A stretch of 64,000 nt of DNA from Agapanthus africanus (taxonomy: Eukaryota > Streptophyta > Magnoliopsida > Asparagales > Amaryllidaceae): the NCBI GenBank assembly GCA_030015575.1, contig CM057346.1, positions 563,648,315 through 563,712,314 of the forward strand, in the 5' to 3' direction. A program made the position numbers and the translations under genes. Every line of letters begins with the position of its first letter. The first letter of the stretch is position 1. The notes under the pieces were generated by a model. That model worked only from the letters and a program-made list of their open reading frames with translations, ran no database searches and had not been told where the DNA came from. Shown here in pieces: positions 32,640 to 43,114 of this stretch.

Positions 32640-33952
32640 CAATCAGATCAAAGCAGCTCAAGTAAATGATGCCAAGCTACAAAAGATCCGAGAACAAGTA
32701 GAAAGTGGACTTCGAACTGACTTCAACATCCACGAAGATGAATCCTTGAGAAATGGAAGTCGATTATGTGTACCACACGGACTAGTTCTAGAAGAGTTGA
32801 TGAAAGAAGCTCACAGCTCTCCATACTCAGTATATCCCGGTAGTACAAAGATGTATAAGGATCTACGGCAACACTACTGGTGGCATGGAATGAAGCGTGA
32901 AGTAGCCAGAAGCGTAGCTAAGTGTTTGGTGTGTCAGTAAGTGAAGGCTGAACAATACAAAACTACTGGTCTACTTCAGCCGTTACCAATCCAAGAATGG
33001 AAATGGCAGCACATCACCATGGACTTCGTGACTGCCCTTCCTTGCAGCACGAAGGGTAACGACGCGGTATGGGTTATTGTGGATCGACTCACCAAGCCGG
33101 CTCACTTCATCCCATTTCGAGTTGGCCAATCTACCAATATGTGAGCAAAGAAGTACATGGAGGTAAGCATGAATCTAAAGTAAGATTTAACCTCAAGTGT
33201 ACTATATTTGATACCCATGAACTCATGCAGTAGATCGTGGGATTACATAGAGTACCGGTTTGCATCGTCTCTGATCGTGATACCAGATTCCGATCATAAT
33301 TTTGGCAGAGTCTGCAAGCTAGGCTGGGAACGAGTCTGAACTTCAGCATGGATTACCATCCATAAACGGACGGACAGTCCGAGCGAACAATTCAGATTCT
33401 GGAAGACATGCTAAGAGCTTGTATGTTAGACTTCGGAGGTACGTGGGAAGATCACCTTCACCTTGTGGAGTTTTCATACAACAACAGCTATCAGGCGAGC
33501 ATTGGAATGACACTATTTACAGCACTCTATGGAAGGAAGTGTTGTTCACCATTAAGTTAGGACAACGTTGGAAATCGTGAACTCTTTAGACCAGAAATGA
33601 TTATGGCAACTGTGGACGTAGTTCGCACGATCATGGAAAGAATGCGCATAGCTCAAGATCGACAAAAGTATTGGGCTGATGCAAAGCGCTGACACGTGGA
33701 GTTCCAACCTGGATACCATGATTTTATGAAGATCTCTCCAAACAGAGGAGTGATCCGCTTTGGCAAGAGGGATAAGCTCAGTCCGAGATATATAAGACCG
33801 TTCGATATTCTCGAACGAGTTGGAGAAGTGGCATACCGTTTAGCACTACCACCTTCATTGGAAGGAGTGCACAACGTGTTCCACATATCCCAGCTACGAA
33901 GATATATGAGCGATCCCAGCCACATCCTTGATCACTCAGAGCTCACAGTCTA
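32640..33952 (+). pseudogene. H integrase
   Basis: HHCC zinc region: EAHSSPYSVYPGSTKMYKDL and CLVCQ (32805-32937), then TAG. Core: [20 protein letters not shown] (first Asp, about 33020), SDRDTRF (second Asp, about 33270) and [18 protein letters not shown] (Glu, about 33370). A 68-nt intron-like segment (33163-33230) splits the core between the first and second Asp. The GPY/F-like tail [20 protein letters not shown] and [20 protein letters not shown] lies at 33750-33890. Stops at 33364, 33556 and 33690 are again CAA, TGG and CGA or CAG-type sites. Confidence 0.8.
33163..33230 (+). other. Intron-like insertion in H integrase (68 nt)
   Basis: GAG|GTAAGCATG at the left and CTCATGCAG|TAG at the right. 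Its removal restores the integrase frame (KKYME / IVGLHRVPVCIVSDRD, with one TAG at the joint). Confidence 0.65.
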
Positions 33953-34130
33953 GACTGACCTGACTTGCGAGCAACAACCCGTTGAGATCCTGGACCGAAA
34001 GGTGAAGACATTGCGGAACAAGGAAGTAAACTTGGTCTGAGTGATGTGGAAAAAAGATTCGCAAGGAGAATCAACGTGGGAACGAGAAGAAGACATGCGT
34101 GCAAGATACCCTTACTTATTTGTAAATTAG
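33953..34130 (+). pseudogene. H C-terminal chromodomain
   Basis: In frame with the integrase tail after a TAG: VEILDRKVKTLRNKEVNLV, a TGA, VMWKKDSQGESTWEREEDMR and ARYPYLFVN, ending at TAG 34128-34130. The V-x-W-K...STWE pattern is that of chromoviral chromodomains, which tether integration to modified histones. Confidence 0.78.
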
Positions 34131-34150
34131 TCCCTATGTAAATGTAAATT

Positions 34151-34182
34151 TCGAGGACGAAATTTTTATAAGGAGGGTAGAA
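34151..34182 (+). other. Polypurine tract region of H
   Basis: 'cgaggacgaaatttttataaggagggtagaa' directly before LTR start TGTAACG at 34183; the 'gaggacgaaattt...aaggaggg' pattern is typical for chromoviruses. Confidence 0.75.
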
Positions 34183-36980
34183 TGTAACGACTCTGAATTT
34201 ACTGTACGGACTTTTCCAGTTTAATGTACAGAAAATGAGTTATACAGCATGAGTTTGAGTTATAAGTAAATTTTGTTAAATAACAGCAAGAAACAACTTG
34301 TAACTCACTGGTAAAGCCTTTGCACTGCTGTGATGTAGCCCCTGTGTTCGATCCCATCAGACACATTATTTTTTTCTGATTTTTCTTTTTAACTTTTTGG
34401 AAGCCCAAAAGTTTACACGTGGTGCAATACACAGAAAAATGAAAAGTCAGAAAAATCAAACATGTAGAAAATGGAGTAAACACTGAGTTGTACATGTGGC
34501 ACGAATCCAAAAGCACGAAGCCCTAGATCGGCCGGCGGAAAGCCTATAATAGCCGGTACCGATGGTTCAACCGTGAACAATTAGGCCCGGGCTTTGCACA
34601 CTCAACTCTTGACCTACCCCTAACTCCTCTGCACTGTTTGATTTCTCTGCAATCAAACAGAAACCCTTCATTTCACCATTAAACCAAATTTTAATGCTTT
34701 TTAATCCAAATTTTTAATCCCAAAACCCTAATTCTACACTATAAATACCACCCTACACTTTGGCTCAGCATCATTCTGAAATTTCTAGCCAAAACTCTCA
34801 AAAATTCTCTAAGTACAAGTGGAGTAAAGAGGAATTAGCAAGCAGTCAACTTCAGGCGAAGGATCGAAGCTATTCCGGAGCTCCCGCGACGTCATGACGA
34901 CAACGCTCTCTTCTTATACCTTTTCTAAACCCAACTAAGTAGTAAGTCCCTCCTAAACTTCTTTTCTCTTCATTGAATTTATTTTTTTTATAAAAATCGG
35001 TAAAAGTGGAGTTAATACCGATATCACTTTTTCCAACTTGTATAACTCCAATTCCTATTATCTTTTGTTCAAACAAATTTTTATACAATACTTGTAATCT
35101 TAAACCCTAATATTTATAATCAAACTTTCATTAAAAATCTCATGTAAAATAACTTTAATTTAACCTTTTCATTAAAATACCATGAACTTTAATATCATTC
35201 CCTTCTAATTTTGTTAAAACAATACCTTAGTAAACTTCACGGGGTAATGACATACTCCTCACGTACACACTTAGTTCCATAGCACGACACCTCTTTTGTA
35301 TGAATTGTTGTTTCGAGGATAATATTACATTAAAATACCACTCACTTTAAAAACGGTTTTCTTTTAAAACAGCGTTCCTATTTCCTTTGTGATTATACCT
35401 CTACAACCCTTTTTAGGGGACCCGCTATTGGATGGTGTGGATTATCGCACATTCTTGGACTAGTAGAGCGAGACGCAGACCTCCTCACGGAGTATTCGGT
35501 TTCGAAAGGTTTTAAATACGGTTTTTAAGAAAAACGTATTTTTCTAATTAAATAAAATTAATTTTTAATAATTATATAAAAATTACAAATTCATATATTT
35601 TCAAAATATAATAAACTTATTTTTTTTAAATGAAAGATTACAAGTTTCACTAAAATACCAACAAGATACTAACAAAAGACAAGTTTACAATAAAATACCA
35701 TGAACTTTCCAAGCTATGTAATTATCATTAAAATACTTCAAAGCCTTAAATCCATGAAAATCTTAAATAATATAAATAAATTCTTGAGGTTATTTTTAAC
35801 TATATTATAATATTTTTCATAAAACCCCCTCGAGTTATATAAAAAAAATATTTAAGGATTTTAGTAAATATAGGTTTAAGCGGGATCAATTCTCTTGAGC
35901 CCCAGGGAGCCGGAGAAAGTGAATGTTTGTATATTTAAGGTAGAAAACTTAACGGAGTTATCAATGGTAATTGTCTTGGAAAAAGACACAAATCCTGCCG
36001 TCCATGTGCAGCAGTTACCGATAACTCCCGAACTAAATTCAAGATCTAAATCAGTTACAAGTGTTTGACTCGGTCAGAGTCCATTTCAACCCTGAATCCA
36101 AAGCCAAACATGAATACATGAACTTGAACCTGAATACTTGAATTCAAACACTAATATCAAACATGAATACTTGACTTGACTTGACCGAACCATGGTTATA
36201 ACTTGACACGACTACTTGAATACAAGATTACATCCTGAACCTGACTACTTGAACATTTGTATCCATGGTTTCTGCAAGACTTGTAAATATACTCTATACA
36301 ATATATTACGCGGGGATAACGGGGTAGATTGGTACGGAACGTATAGCGTGGCATGAGATGGTCATTTAAAAGACACCTACATGAACTCTCGTGTCGTTGT
36401 CCCGTGGGTTATGACGGGGCCTTATACTACATGTTACTATAGTCCACGGGGTAAGATGCACTCCTCTCATATACAAAAATACCTTTTATACCAAGCTACA
36501 AACAACCACGTTAGAAGAACAATCATATATCTGTACAGCTTAACAGTTCCTTTTAACACTACTTGTTATATTCCATCCCTTCTTTTGGGACTTACCGAGC
36601 GCTAGTTCGCTGATGACATTCCTGTTTTTCCTTTCTTTGGAATGTTCGTCCGGAGGACCGGACTTTCTTGATTTCGAGCCTAGCTAGGAGGATTTGGACC
36701 AGCTCACTGCCCAGCCGGACTTCTAGCTCTCCTTGTATTTACTTTCAGTTTGTATGCCAATGTTTAGGCACTGCTTTATTCATTGTATCTTTCCTTTTCT
36801 AACAGTATGTAAAGTGAATGTAAATAAAAGTTGATGTTTATATTTTTATATCACCTATCATTCTTGTGCATTATATATATATGTATATCGCTTAATTACA
36901 CTTAACGTATTTATTTCTTAGTAAATACGTTGCGGCCCGCCACGTCACCGTTTCCGTACACTGTGAAACAGGGTATGACA
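34183..36980 (+). repeat. 3' LTR of H (2798 bp)
   Basis: TGTAACGACTC...GGGTATGACA. TATAAATA at 34740-34747; tRNA-like block at 34300-34354. Followed by TTTTT, matching 4499-4503. Many substitutions relative to the 5' LTR indicate an old insertion. Confidence 0.9.
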
Positions 36981-37019
36981 TTTTTTCTCCCAAAAATTAA
37001 ACTTTAGGTTTGTTGTTCT

Positions 37020-37245
37020 TATTTCTGCTGCTGTTGTGAATATGTTAGGATTTAGGTTTGGATTGGGTTTGGGGTTAAGGGGCCTGGTTTAGCTAGGGCT
37101 AGGGTTAGATTTGGGTTTGGGCTAAGGTTTGGGTTGGGTTAGGGGGCCGGGTTAGCTAGGGCTAAGGTTAGGGTTAAGGATAGAGGTTAGGGTTAGGGTT
37201 AGGGATAGCTAGGGTTAGTGTTAGGGTTAGGGATATGGTTAAGTG
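37020..37245 (+). repeat. Degenerate telomere-like repeat (TAGGGTTAGGGT type)
   Basis: Many GGGTTAGG, GGTTTAGG and GCTAGGGTTAGG words on the plus strand. It is related to plant TTTAGGG repeats but very degenerate and interstitial. Confidence 0.6.
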
Positions 37246-37547
37246 CAAGGATTAAGGTTTGGGAAAATATGGTATTTTAGTGAAAAACAACAATAGTTGT
37301 TGGTAATTTAGTGAATAACAACAATAGTTAGGGGTCATTTAGTGAAATTTGTAGTAATTTAGTTAATTTATGAATATGAATCGTGTAGTTAAATTTTTAA
37401 GGTAGTTTAGTGAAAAACAACAATAGTAAAGAGTATTTTAGTGAAATTCTTAGTAATTTAGTTAATTTAAGGTTGTTTGGTGAAAAACCAAGAATAGTTA
37501 AGGGTATTTTAGTGTAATTTAGTAAGATGGAAGAAATGGGTTGCTTA

Positions 37548-37596
37548 GGGGTGTGTGTGTATGTGTGTGCGTGTGTGCATACACACATATACACAT

Positions 37597-37629
<33 letters not shown>

Positions 37630-37663
37630 AGCATGCACACGCGTGCGCGCGCACACACACAGA
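37548..37663 (+). repeat. (GT)n-(CA)n microsatellite, self-complementary
   Basis: A GTGTGT/ATGTGTGTGC run of about 35 bp is followed by ACACAC/ATACAC runs and GCGCGCGCACACACAC. The GT half can pair with the CA half. Open frames over it are low-complexity artefacts. Confidence 0.9.
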
Positions 37664-38014
37664 GATACATCCTAACCCCAAATCTAAATCCAAAATTTTA
37701 AACTCGATTAAAAAAAACCCTTAACTTTAAAAAACTGTATCCTAAACCAAAATCTTCGAAACCTTGAAATTGATACGTAAACTTAAAACTAATTCAAATT
37801 AATTCTTAAACTGAGTGTATGAAACTCGATGATAATATGAAAATTTCATATCCTCATCGATAATCATATATGAAAATGAAAACGCGACTTAATTCCCGTC
37901 TATCGGTTAACATACGTTCAATATTCATCTTGATATAAAACTATACGAAGGTTGTTAAATATCAGACAGTATCATTCGGTTTTAACAACCATCATGTAGT
38001 TTATGTGACGAGAA

Positions 38015-38019
38015 TATTC
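38015..38019 (+). repeat. Target-site duplication of C, left copy (TATTC)
   Basis: TATTC directly before TGTTAG at 38020; repeated at 48579-48583 directly after the 3' LTR. Confidence 0.9.
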
Positions 38020-40225
38020 TGTTAGTTGTATGTATGCCCTAGAGGCTAGTATTGTACAGATGATGTATATTATATTGGATGCTTGGACATATATAGAGAT
38101 GACTTTCTTGCTCGATATGATAGTATGCTATCTGGTTACTCTTTATCTTAACATGTACACTTGTCTCTTTATACTGTCTTGTAGTTACATGTTGGTAAAG
38201 CCCTTAGGATGTGTACTTGACTACCTGGACTATGATGCAGATCATACTAGTGGGGACATGGTAGTCCATAAGTACATCCTTCAAGGTCCCTAGTCGTGGG
38301 TGTATCGAGACGGGGCATCGATATACCAGAGTAGACTAGCGTATACGCTTCTCGACCCATGAGATGGGCGATGGATGATCCCATATCCATTGGTGTTTGA
38401 CATCAGAGATGGTGTACGGGTGCTCAGTGGAGACTGGGTACACTGGACGGACTCGCCGAGAACTCCCAGATGGTATTATACCTCACGTCAGGTGGCAGTT
38501 CTCAGGTGACACTTGTACAGGTTAGTCTGTAGACCCGAGATCGTCATAGAGCCTTGTGTGATTCCCACTGTGCTTTGATCTCCACCTTACCACGTTCATG
38601 AGGGCGTGCAAAACGGTGGTCTTTGGGTACAGTCCCGAGTCACATGGAGGCAATGAGCGATAGGAGGGGTTTCGTCTCTCCCGGTATTGGGGGTTGATGT
38701 TGCGCTGTGCTCGATTGGCCGTAACAGGGAAGTCCCTGGCCAGGGCTGATCAGAGATTTGCTGGTAAGTGTTACCAGTAGTTTCTCGACCCGTTATGAGC
38801 CTCGCATCGGCATGACTTATCGGTTATTGGGGTCTGACGTTTACCACCCCTAGACTTAATATGCGACTTACAGACGAAGAGACCGGACTGTACGGTAAGT
38901 GTTACTGGTCGGATTCGCAGGAGTGTGAGCGGGCTAGCTCGTCGATCTTCTGATCGCTCAATACCCGGGTGGCCGTTACGTTTAGCAGACCGCTTGCGGC
39001 TTGTGGGTGCTTGATATGATCATCATCTGCTACCGGCGTATTGACGAGTCTTTAGAGTCCTACACAGAGGTTTCCTGGCTCAAGCGAAACGAAATAGGAG
39101 CGCATATGAGATATGTGCAGGACCGAGAATAATGCGTGTATGTGATACCGCATTTCATTCTCGCGATAAATGTTTCGATTGGTTATATTTGATATGACCT
39201 AGTTATCGAATCATTGATTCGATAAATCGATACATTGAATACTAGTCGGTTATGTGCGACATGACCGGATCATTGAATCAAATGTTGATTTAATGATTTA
39301 ATGTATAATTATATATTTGATATATTACTTTGCATTAACTAGTATTGGTTCACTTTATACGGATTTTCTCACTTGATGCACATTGTATATGTGATATGCT
39401 TTAGTGCACATTTTTTGTATCATGTTTGATGATACTTGATCATATGGTTAAGTGAATAGAATTAAACCATGGTAATTATGATAATTAGGGTTTTGCATAT
39501 TTATTTATTCATTTATTTGTTTATTCATTTATTTGGATAAGTTTAAAGAGAATGGTGGCTTTCTTTTGTCATTTTGTTGAAGCTTCATGAAGCTTTGACT
39601 TCTTTAACCATTCTTGTCTTCTTGCTTAACCCTAACCCACTTAATTCACCATGGTTTATTCTCTACACTTAACCCTAGTTTAAGTTATGATAAGGATTGA
39701 TTTTCTATTTCTTTTTAAGATAACTTATCATAACTATCTTCATCTTCTTCTTCTTCAAGCTTGCTACTTTAATGGCAACTTGAGCAAAAGTGAGTAAAAT
39801 CCAATTCCAAAGAGAACCCACCTCCTATTTCTTCACCCTCTACCTCTTGCCAAGTTGTTTTGGGTGTTTACTTCATAAGTTTCACAAGTTTGTGAAGTCG
39901 GAGCTTGAACTTGCGATGCCTCGAGGTAGATCGTCTTTAACACAAAGCCGACGACCTAGCTTGCCCGTTTCTCCGATGAAGCCAAAGTTCGAGTTTGGAA
40001 ATCGAGATGGACAGCGAGAAGATGTCTTCGTGGAGCCAAGGAAGAGGATTACCGGATCTACAAAGGTTGTAGCATCTAACCTATAGTTAATTTGTTAACT
40101 AGTTTTATATTTCGCCTAGACATCTAGCAACGATCCGTTAACTAGGATTTCTCGGCACCATATTTTTTAAAATTGGCATGTTTGATGCCTTGTGAGACCT
40201 CTATAGGGTGCCTAGGAACCTTTCA
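38020..40225 (+). repeat. 5' LTR of C
   Basis: TGTTAGTTGTATG at 38020 to ACCTTTCA at 40225. It contains two copies of 'gtaagtgttac(c/t)ggt' near 38763 and 38895, palindrome-rich AT stretches (39170-39330) and TTATT(CA) repeats near 39500. A conserved 87-codon frame (38030-38293) is present in both LTRs, but nothing shows that it is translated. Confidence 0.92.
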
Positions 40226-40226
40226 C

Positions 40227-40239
40227 TGGTATCAGAGCC
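40227..40239 (+). other. Primer-binding site of C (initiator tRNA-Met)
   Basis: TGGTATCAGAGCC one base after the LTR end; matches the 3' end complement of plant initiator tRNA-Met. Confidence 0.92.
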
Positions 40240-40348
40240 TAGCTAGAGCCTTAGGCGAAGTCCCGACAGAGTTTGAAATCCGAACGAACCCGAAACCCAT
40301 ATTCAAAAATGCTCTCTGTCCAGATTTTAAAAATGTGGATTTTTCAAG

Positions 40349-40548
40349 ATTAAAAATATCCAGAAAATCAAGCAGGCTTTATTATGAATTACTGTGAAAA
40401 AAGGAGTGCTAACGCCGTCATAACGCCGCGGAACCGCGGCCTAAGCCCACGTGGCGCGGCGGTTCCGCGGCAGTAATGTTGACTCTTTGACTCCTCTTTC
40501 CACAGTAATTGTTATATTTGACTCCTGTGTTTTCTGGATAATTTTAAT
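40349..40548 (+). other. 200-nt imperfect foldback in leader of C
   Basis: The left arm (ATTAAAAATATCCAGAAAA... GAATTACTGTGAAAAAAGGAGT... GCCGCGGAACCGC) pairs with the right arm (GCGGTTCCGCGGC... ACTCCTCTTTCCACAGTAATT... TTTTCTGGATAATTTTAAT). The inner stem 40425-40437 with 40459-40471 is a perfect 13 bp with a 21-nt loop. It starts 110 nt behind the PBS. It could be an RNA packaging or dimerisation structure, a microRNA-like hairpin, or a captured MITE-like foldback; there is no clear TSD around it. Confidence 0.75.
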
Positions 40549-43114
40549 ATTTTATTCTACAGTTGAGTATTTTGGGGTTATATTGGGGGTTCGATGATTC
40601 GATCGGATTATCAAATTTTGTCTGTGTGGCGTTCCGGATAAATTTTAGAATATGTTAAAAAGTTCGACCGGATATAAATACCCAATTTTTCCCCTGTCGG
40701 GAAATTTCCAAGTGTTGGATTTTTCCGAAGTTTAACGACGTTCTAAGTAATGCAAGTAACGCGATGGACCCTCTAGAATACAACAAACCTTAACTCGATT
40801 ATGTGACCGTCTTGAACTGCCCTTTGAACCTTCGGGTTTGGGGGAGTACGGCGTGCCACATGTGAGGCGTTGGCTTGACCCTTCTACGGCTGGACCGTCG
40901 GTACTGAGGCACGAACTGAATGTTGTTAGACTTATTTCATGTGTTGGACTGTATCGGGAAAACTTGGGTATTCGACTGTTCGATCGGAAAGTTTAACATT
41001 TTCTGTTTATCTGGAATGTGATACAATAATTGGAATTCACAAACAGTTATGAGATAACTGAATGAATATTATAAATCTAGCAGTTTAGTCCCACATAATA
41101 TTGAAAAGAGTTTTCGATAATGAGACTAAAATGCGGGATTTATATCTGTTAGGCATGTGATGTCTAAGTATTTCATTTAATTAGGCATGCGATGTCTAAA
41201 GTAGTTGCGGATTCCAGTTGTTGTAGTTTTACACTTTCTTTTCTGTGACCGTAAGTGTAATATGTGAATCGCCGGTTTCGTTGCTATACGTCAACGACAA
41301 TTGGGGTATGCATACTTACTTACGTTGATGACATGTGATGTTATGTGTTGCTGGATATGTTATATTGGATCGTCGTATTCGAATAGCCGGGGGTTTTTAT
41401 GTGAGATGAGTGTTTTTCATTTTCATTCATGTAAAAACTTGTATGTAATATTCTTTTATTTGGGGCACTTCCAGGTAGCGGAAGATGTCACCTTTTGTAT
41501 ATTATTTACTTTTCCGCATTAGGATAGACCCAAGGAGGGGAGCACAAGTAACCGGGTTCTGGGGTCCAGTGGGAGACCAACTCGAGGAGTCGAGTCCGGG
41601 TCTCCTAACCCTAGAATTGGCAGGGTTGCTTGCCGCTCTCGTAGGGGTCTAGGGGTGTGGGATTGGCTATTCATCACGACCGTGGAATCCGTGTTTTATA
41701 CTGGCTCGTATTGAAAACACGGACGTCCTAGTATATCCAATATTTCATATGTTTATTCTGCTGCGATATCTGTGTTGTGACTCTGTGATGGATATAGTAT
41801 ATATGATATATGATATATTATATAAACGTTACTTATGTTTTACACCCGCGCTAGCCCTGCCCTGCTCTGTCGTTAGTTACCTAACCTAACGGTGCACGAG
41901 GGGACATCGAGGCTAATGCGGATGGCATAAGTGTACGTCATATCTATCTGTGATGTTTAGGTATTTAAATGATGGGACTTCATTAATGTGATTAATGAAA
42001 GATAAGAAACCTAAGATGTTGTGGAATCGAATTTTAAAATAAAACAGGTAGTTACAGTTCTTGCTTTGCACGGCGATATATATGATATATCCCGCACCTT
42101 ATTCGATGAGGAAAGGACCGAGATCCCTTCACCGGGAGTGACTCCTTTAGCAATAACTGGTAGATGCTACACACTCGGTATGCTTTTGACTGCTTTTGGG
42201 TTTTTGCTTTGCACAGCGATATATATGATATATCCCGCACCTCATTCGACGAGGAAAGGACCGAGATCCCTTCGCCGGGAGTGACTCCTTTAGCAAAACT
42301 AGAAAAGCCTCAAAATCACTCCATTTCAAAACTTCATTTGATTCTACAATGATATAAAGTTCATTACGCAAAGGGTTTTCTTAAAAACCTGACGTAGCCC
42401 TCCGTCATTTCAGATAAGTAATAGTTAGTATTCGTGCTGCGTTTGTTGACTCAGTCAAGGCGTAGTGTGCGGTAGCTGATTACTATTTATCTGTTTATGC
42501 ATATGATGCAGATTGGATTAGGGTAGTCGTGCGGCCTTGTTGACTTAGTCAAGGGTCGTGCGGGTGGGTTTAATTCAATCAGGAAATGACGGGTTGAACT
42601 TTACTTGCGGTCTATGGTTTGTTGACTCAGTCAAGGTCATAGATCGCCTGGGGCAAAATATTATCGGGAATTTCAAGTGTTGAAATTTGCAATGAGATTG
42701 CATACCTTCTATGAGATAGTTGGATCCCGATACCCACTGCGAGTAATTGTTACTCCTGGGAGAGTTTTATACATTACAATTAGCCGATCAAGTAGGTGTC
42801 TAGAAAGGTGTTAACGAGGTTACGCCTCTGGGAAAACGAGGTTTACATTAATTAGGTTCGTGCGAAAGTACGGGGGACCTCCCTCAAAGTACCGACACTG
42901 GCCTGGCTGAAAGATTGGCGAACTTGTAGTGTGTAATTAATCCCGGCTAGTCTTTCCTTTTAGGGTTTGGAGGAAGATTTGATAAAAAACAGTGGGAGCC
43001 ATCCTGATTAGATAAGATAATAACCAATCTGATCTTGCACGAGCATACGCTAAAGTGTTTTCTTCTCTCTCTCTCCAGGTAGCGACCATTTCATGCCCTA
43101 ATGAAGATAATAAT
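40549..43114 (+). other. Long gag-less region of C, non-coding
   Basis: Where copia elements have gag, this roughly 2.6-kb stretch has only short random frames and no CCHC knuckle. It contains an imperfect direct duplication of about 95 bp (42061-42155 and 42204-42298, 'ttgctttgcac.gcgatatatatgatatatcccgcacc...ctcctttagcaa'), three TTGACT-N-AGTCAA palindromes (about 42446-42625) and a pyrimidine tract ending in CTCTCTCCAG|GT just before the protease frame (about 43060-43078), which looks like a splice acceptor. Confidence 0.65.
42061..42298 (+). repeat. Direct duplication, two units of about 95 bp, in C leader
   Basis: Copies at 42061-42155 and 42204-42298, offset 143 bp, differing at a handful of positions. 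Each holds the palindrome GATATATATGATATATC. Not explained by coding. Confidence 0.8.

Larger units (their letters stand above)
4504..36980 (+). mobile_element. Chromovirus H (Tekay-like Ty3/gypsy), interrupted by element N
   Basis: Both LTRs begin TGTAACGACTCTG and end TGACA. The element is flanked by the 5-bp duplication TTTTT (4499-4503 and 36981-36985). Element N (7275-29208) is inserted 6 bp before the 3' end of the 5' LTR. Without N, H is about 10.5 kb. The internal region has gag with one CCHC knuckle, aspartic protease, RT, RNase H, integrase with GPY/F-like tail and a C-terminal chromodomain. The polypurine tract with 'cgaggacgaaattt...aaggaggg' is typical of chromoviruses. Many stops and frameshifts make it inactive. 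Its LTRs differ visibly more than those of N, C or G, as expected for the older host of a nested insertion. Confidence 0.88.
36981..38019 (+). mobile_element. CACTA element, middle segment (non-coding, repeats)
   Basis: This lies between the TTTTT duplication of H and the TATTC duplication of C, so it is part of the outer CACTA element, probably its long first intron. It contains telomere-like repeats (37020-37245), degenerate direct repeats of 'tattttagtgaaaaacaacaatagt' and 'gtaatttagttaattta' (37268-37525) and a GT/CA microsatellite (37548-37663). No ORF beyond low-complexity ones. Confidence 0.65.

Noticed and set aside
37397..37724. ORFs rich in Cys/Val or Thr/His
   Set aside because: Translations of the GT/CA microsatellite.
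38030..38293. 87-codon ORF with membrane-like segments at the start of both C LTRs
   Set aside because: Both copies are young duplicates, so identity says nothing about selection. It lies in U3 upstream of any expected transcript start, and no homologous protein is known to me.
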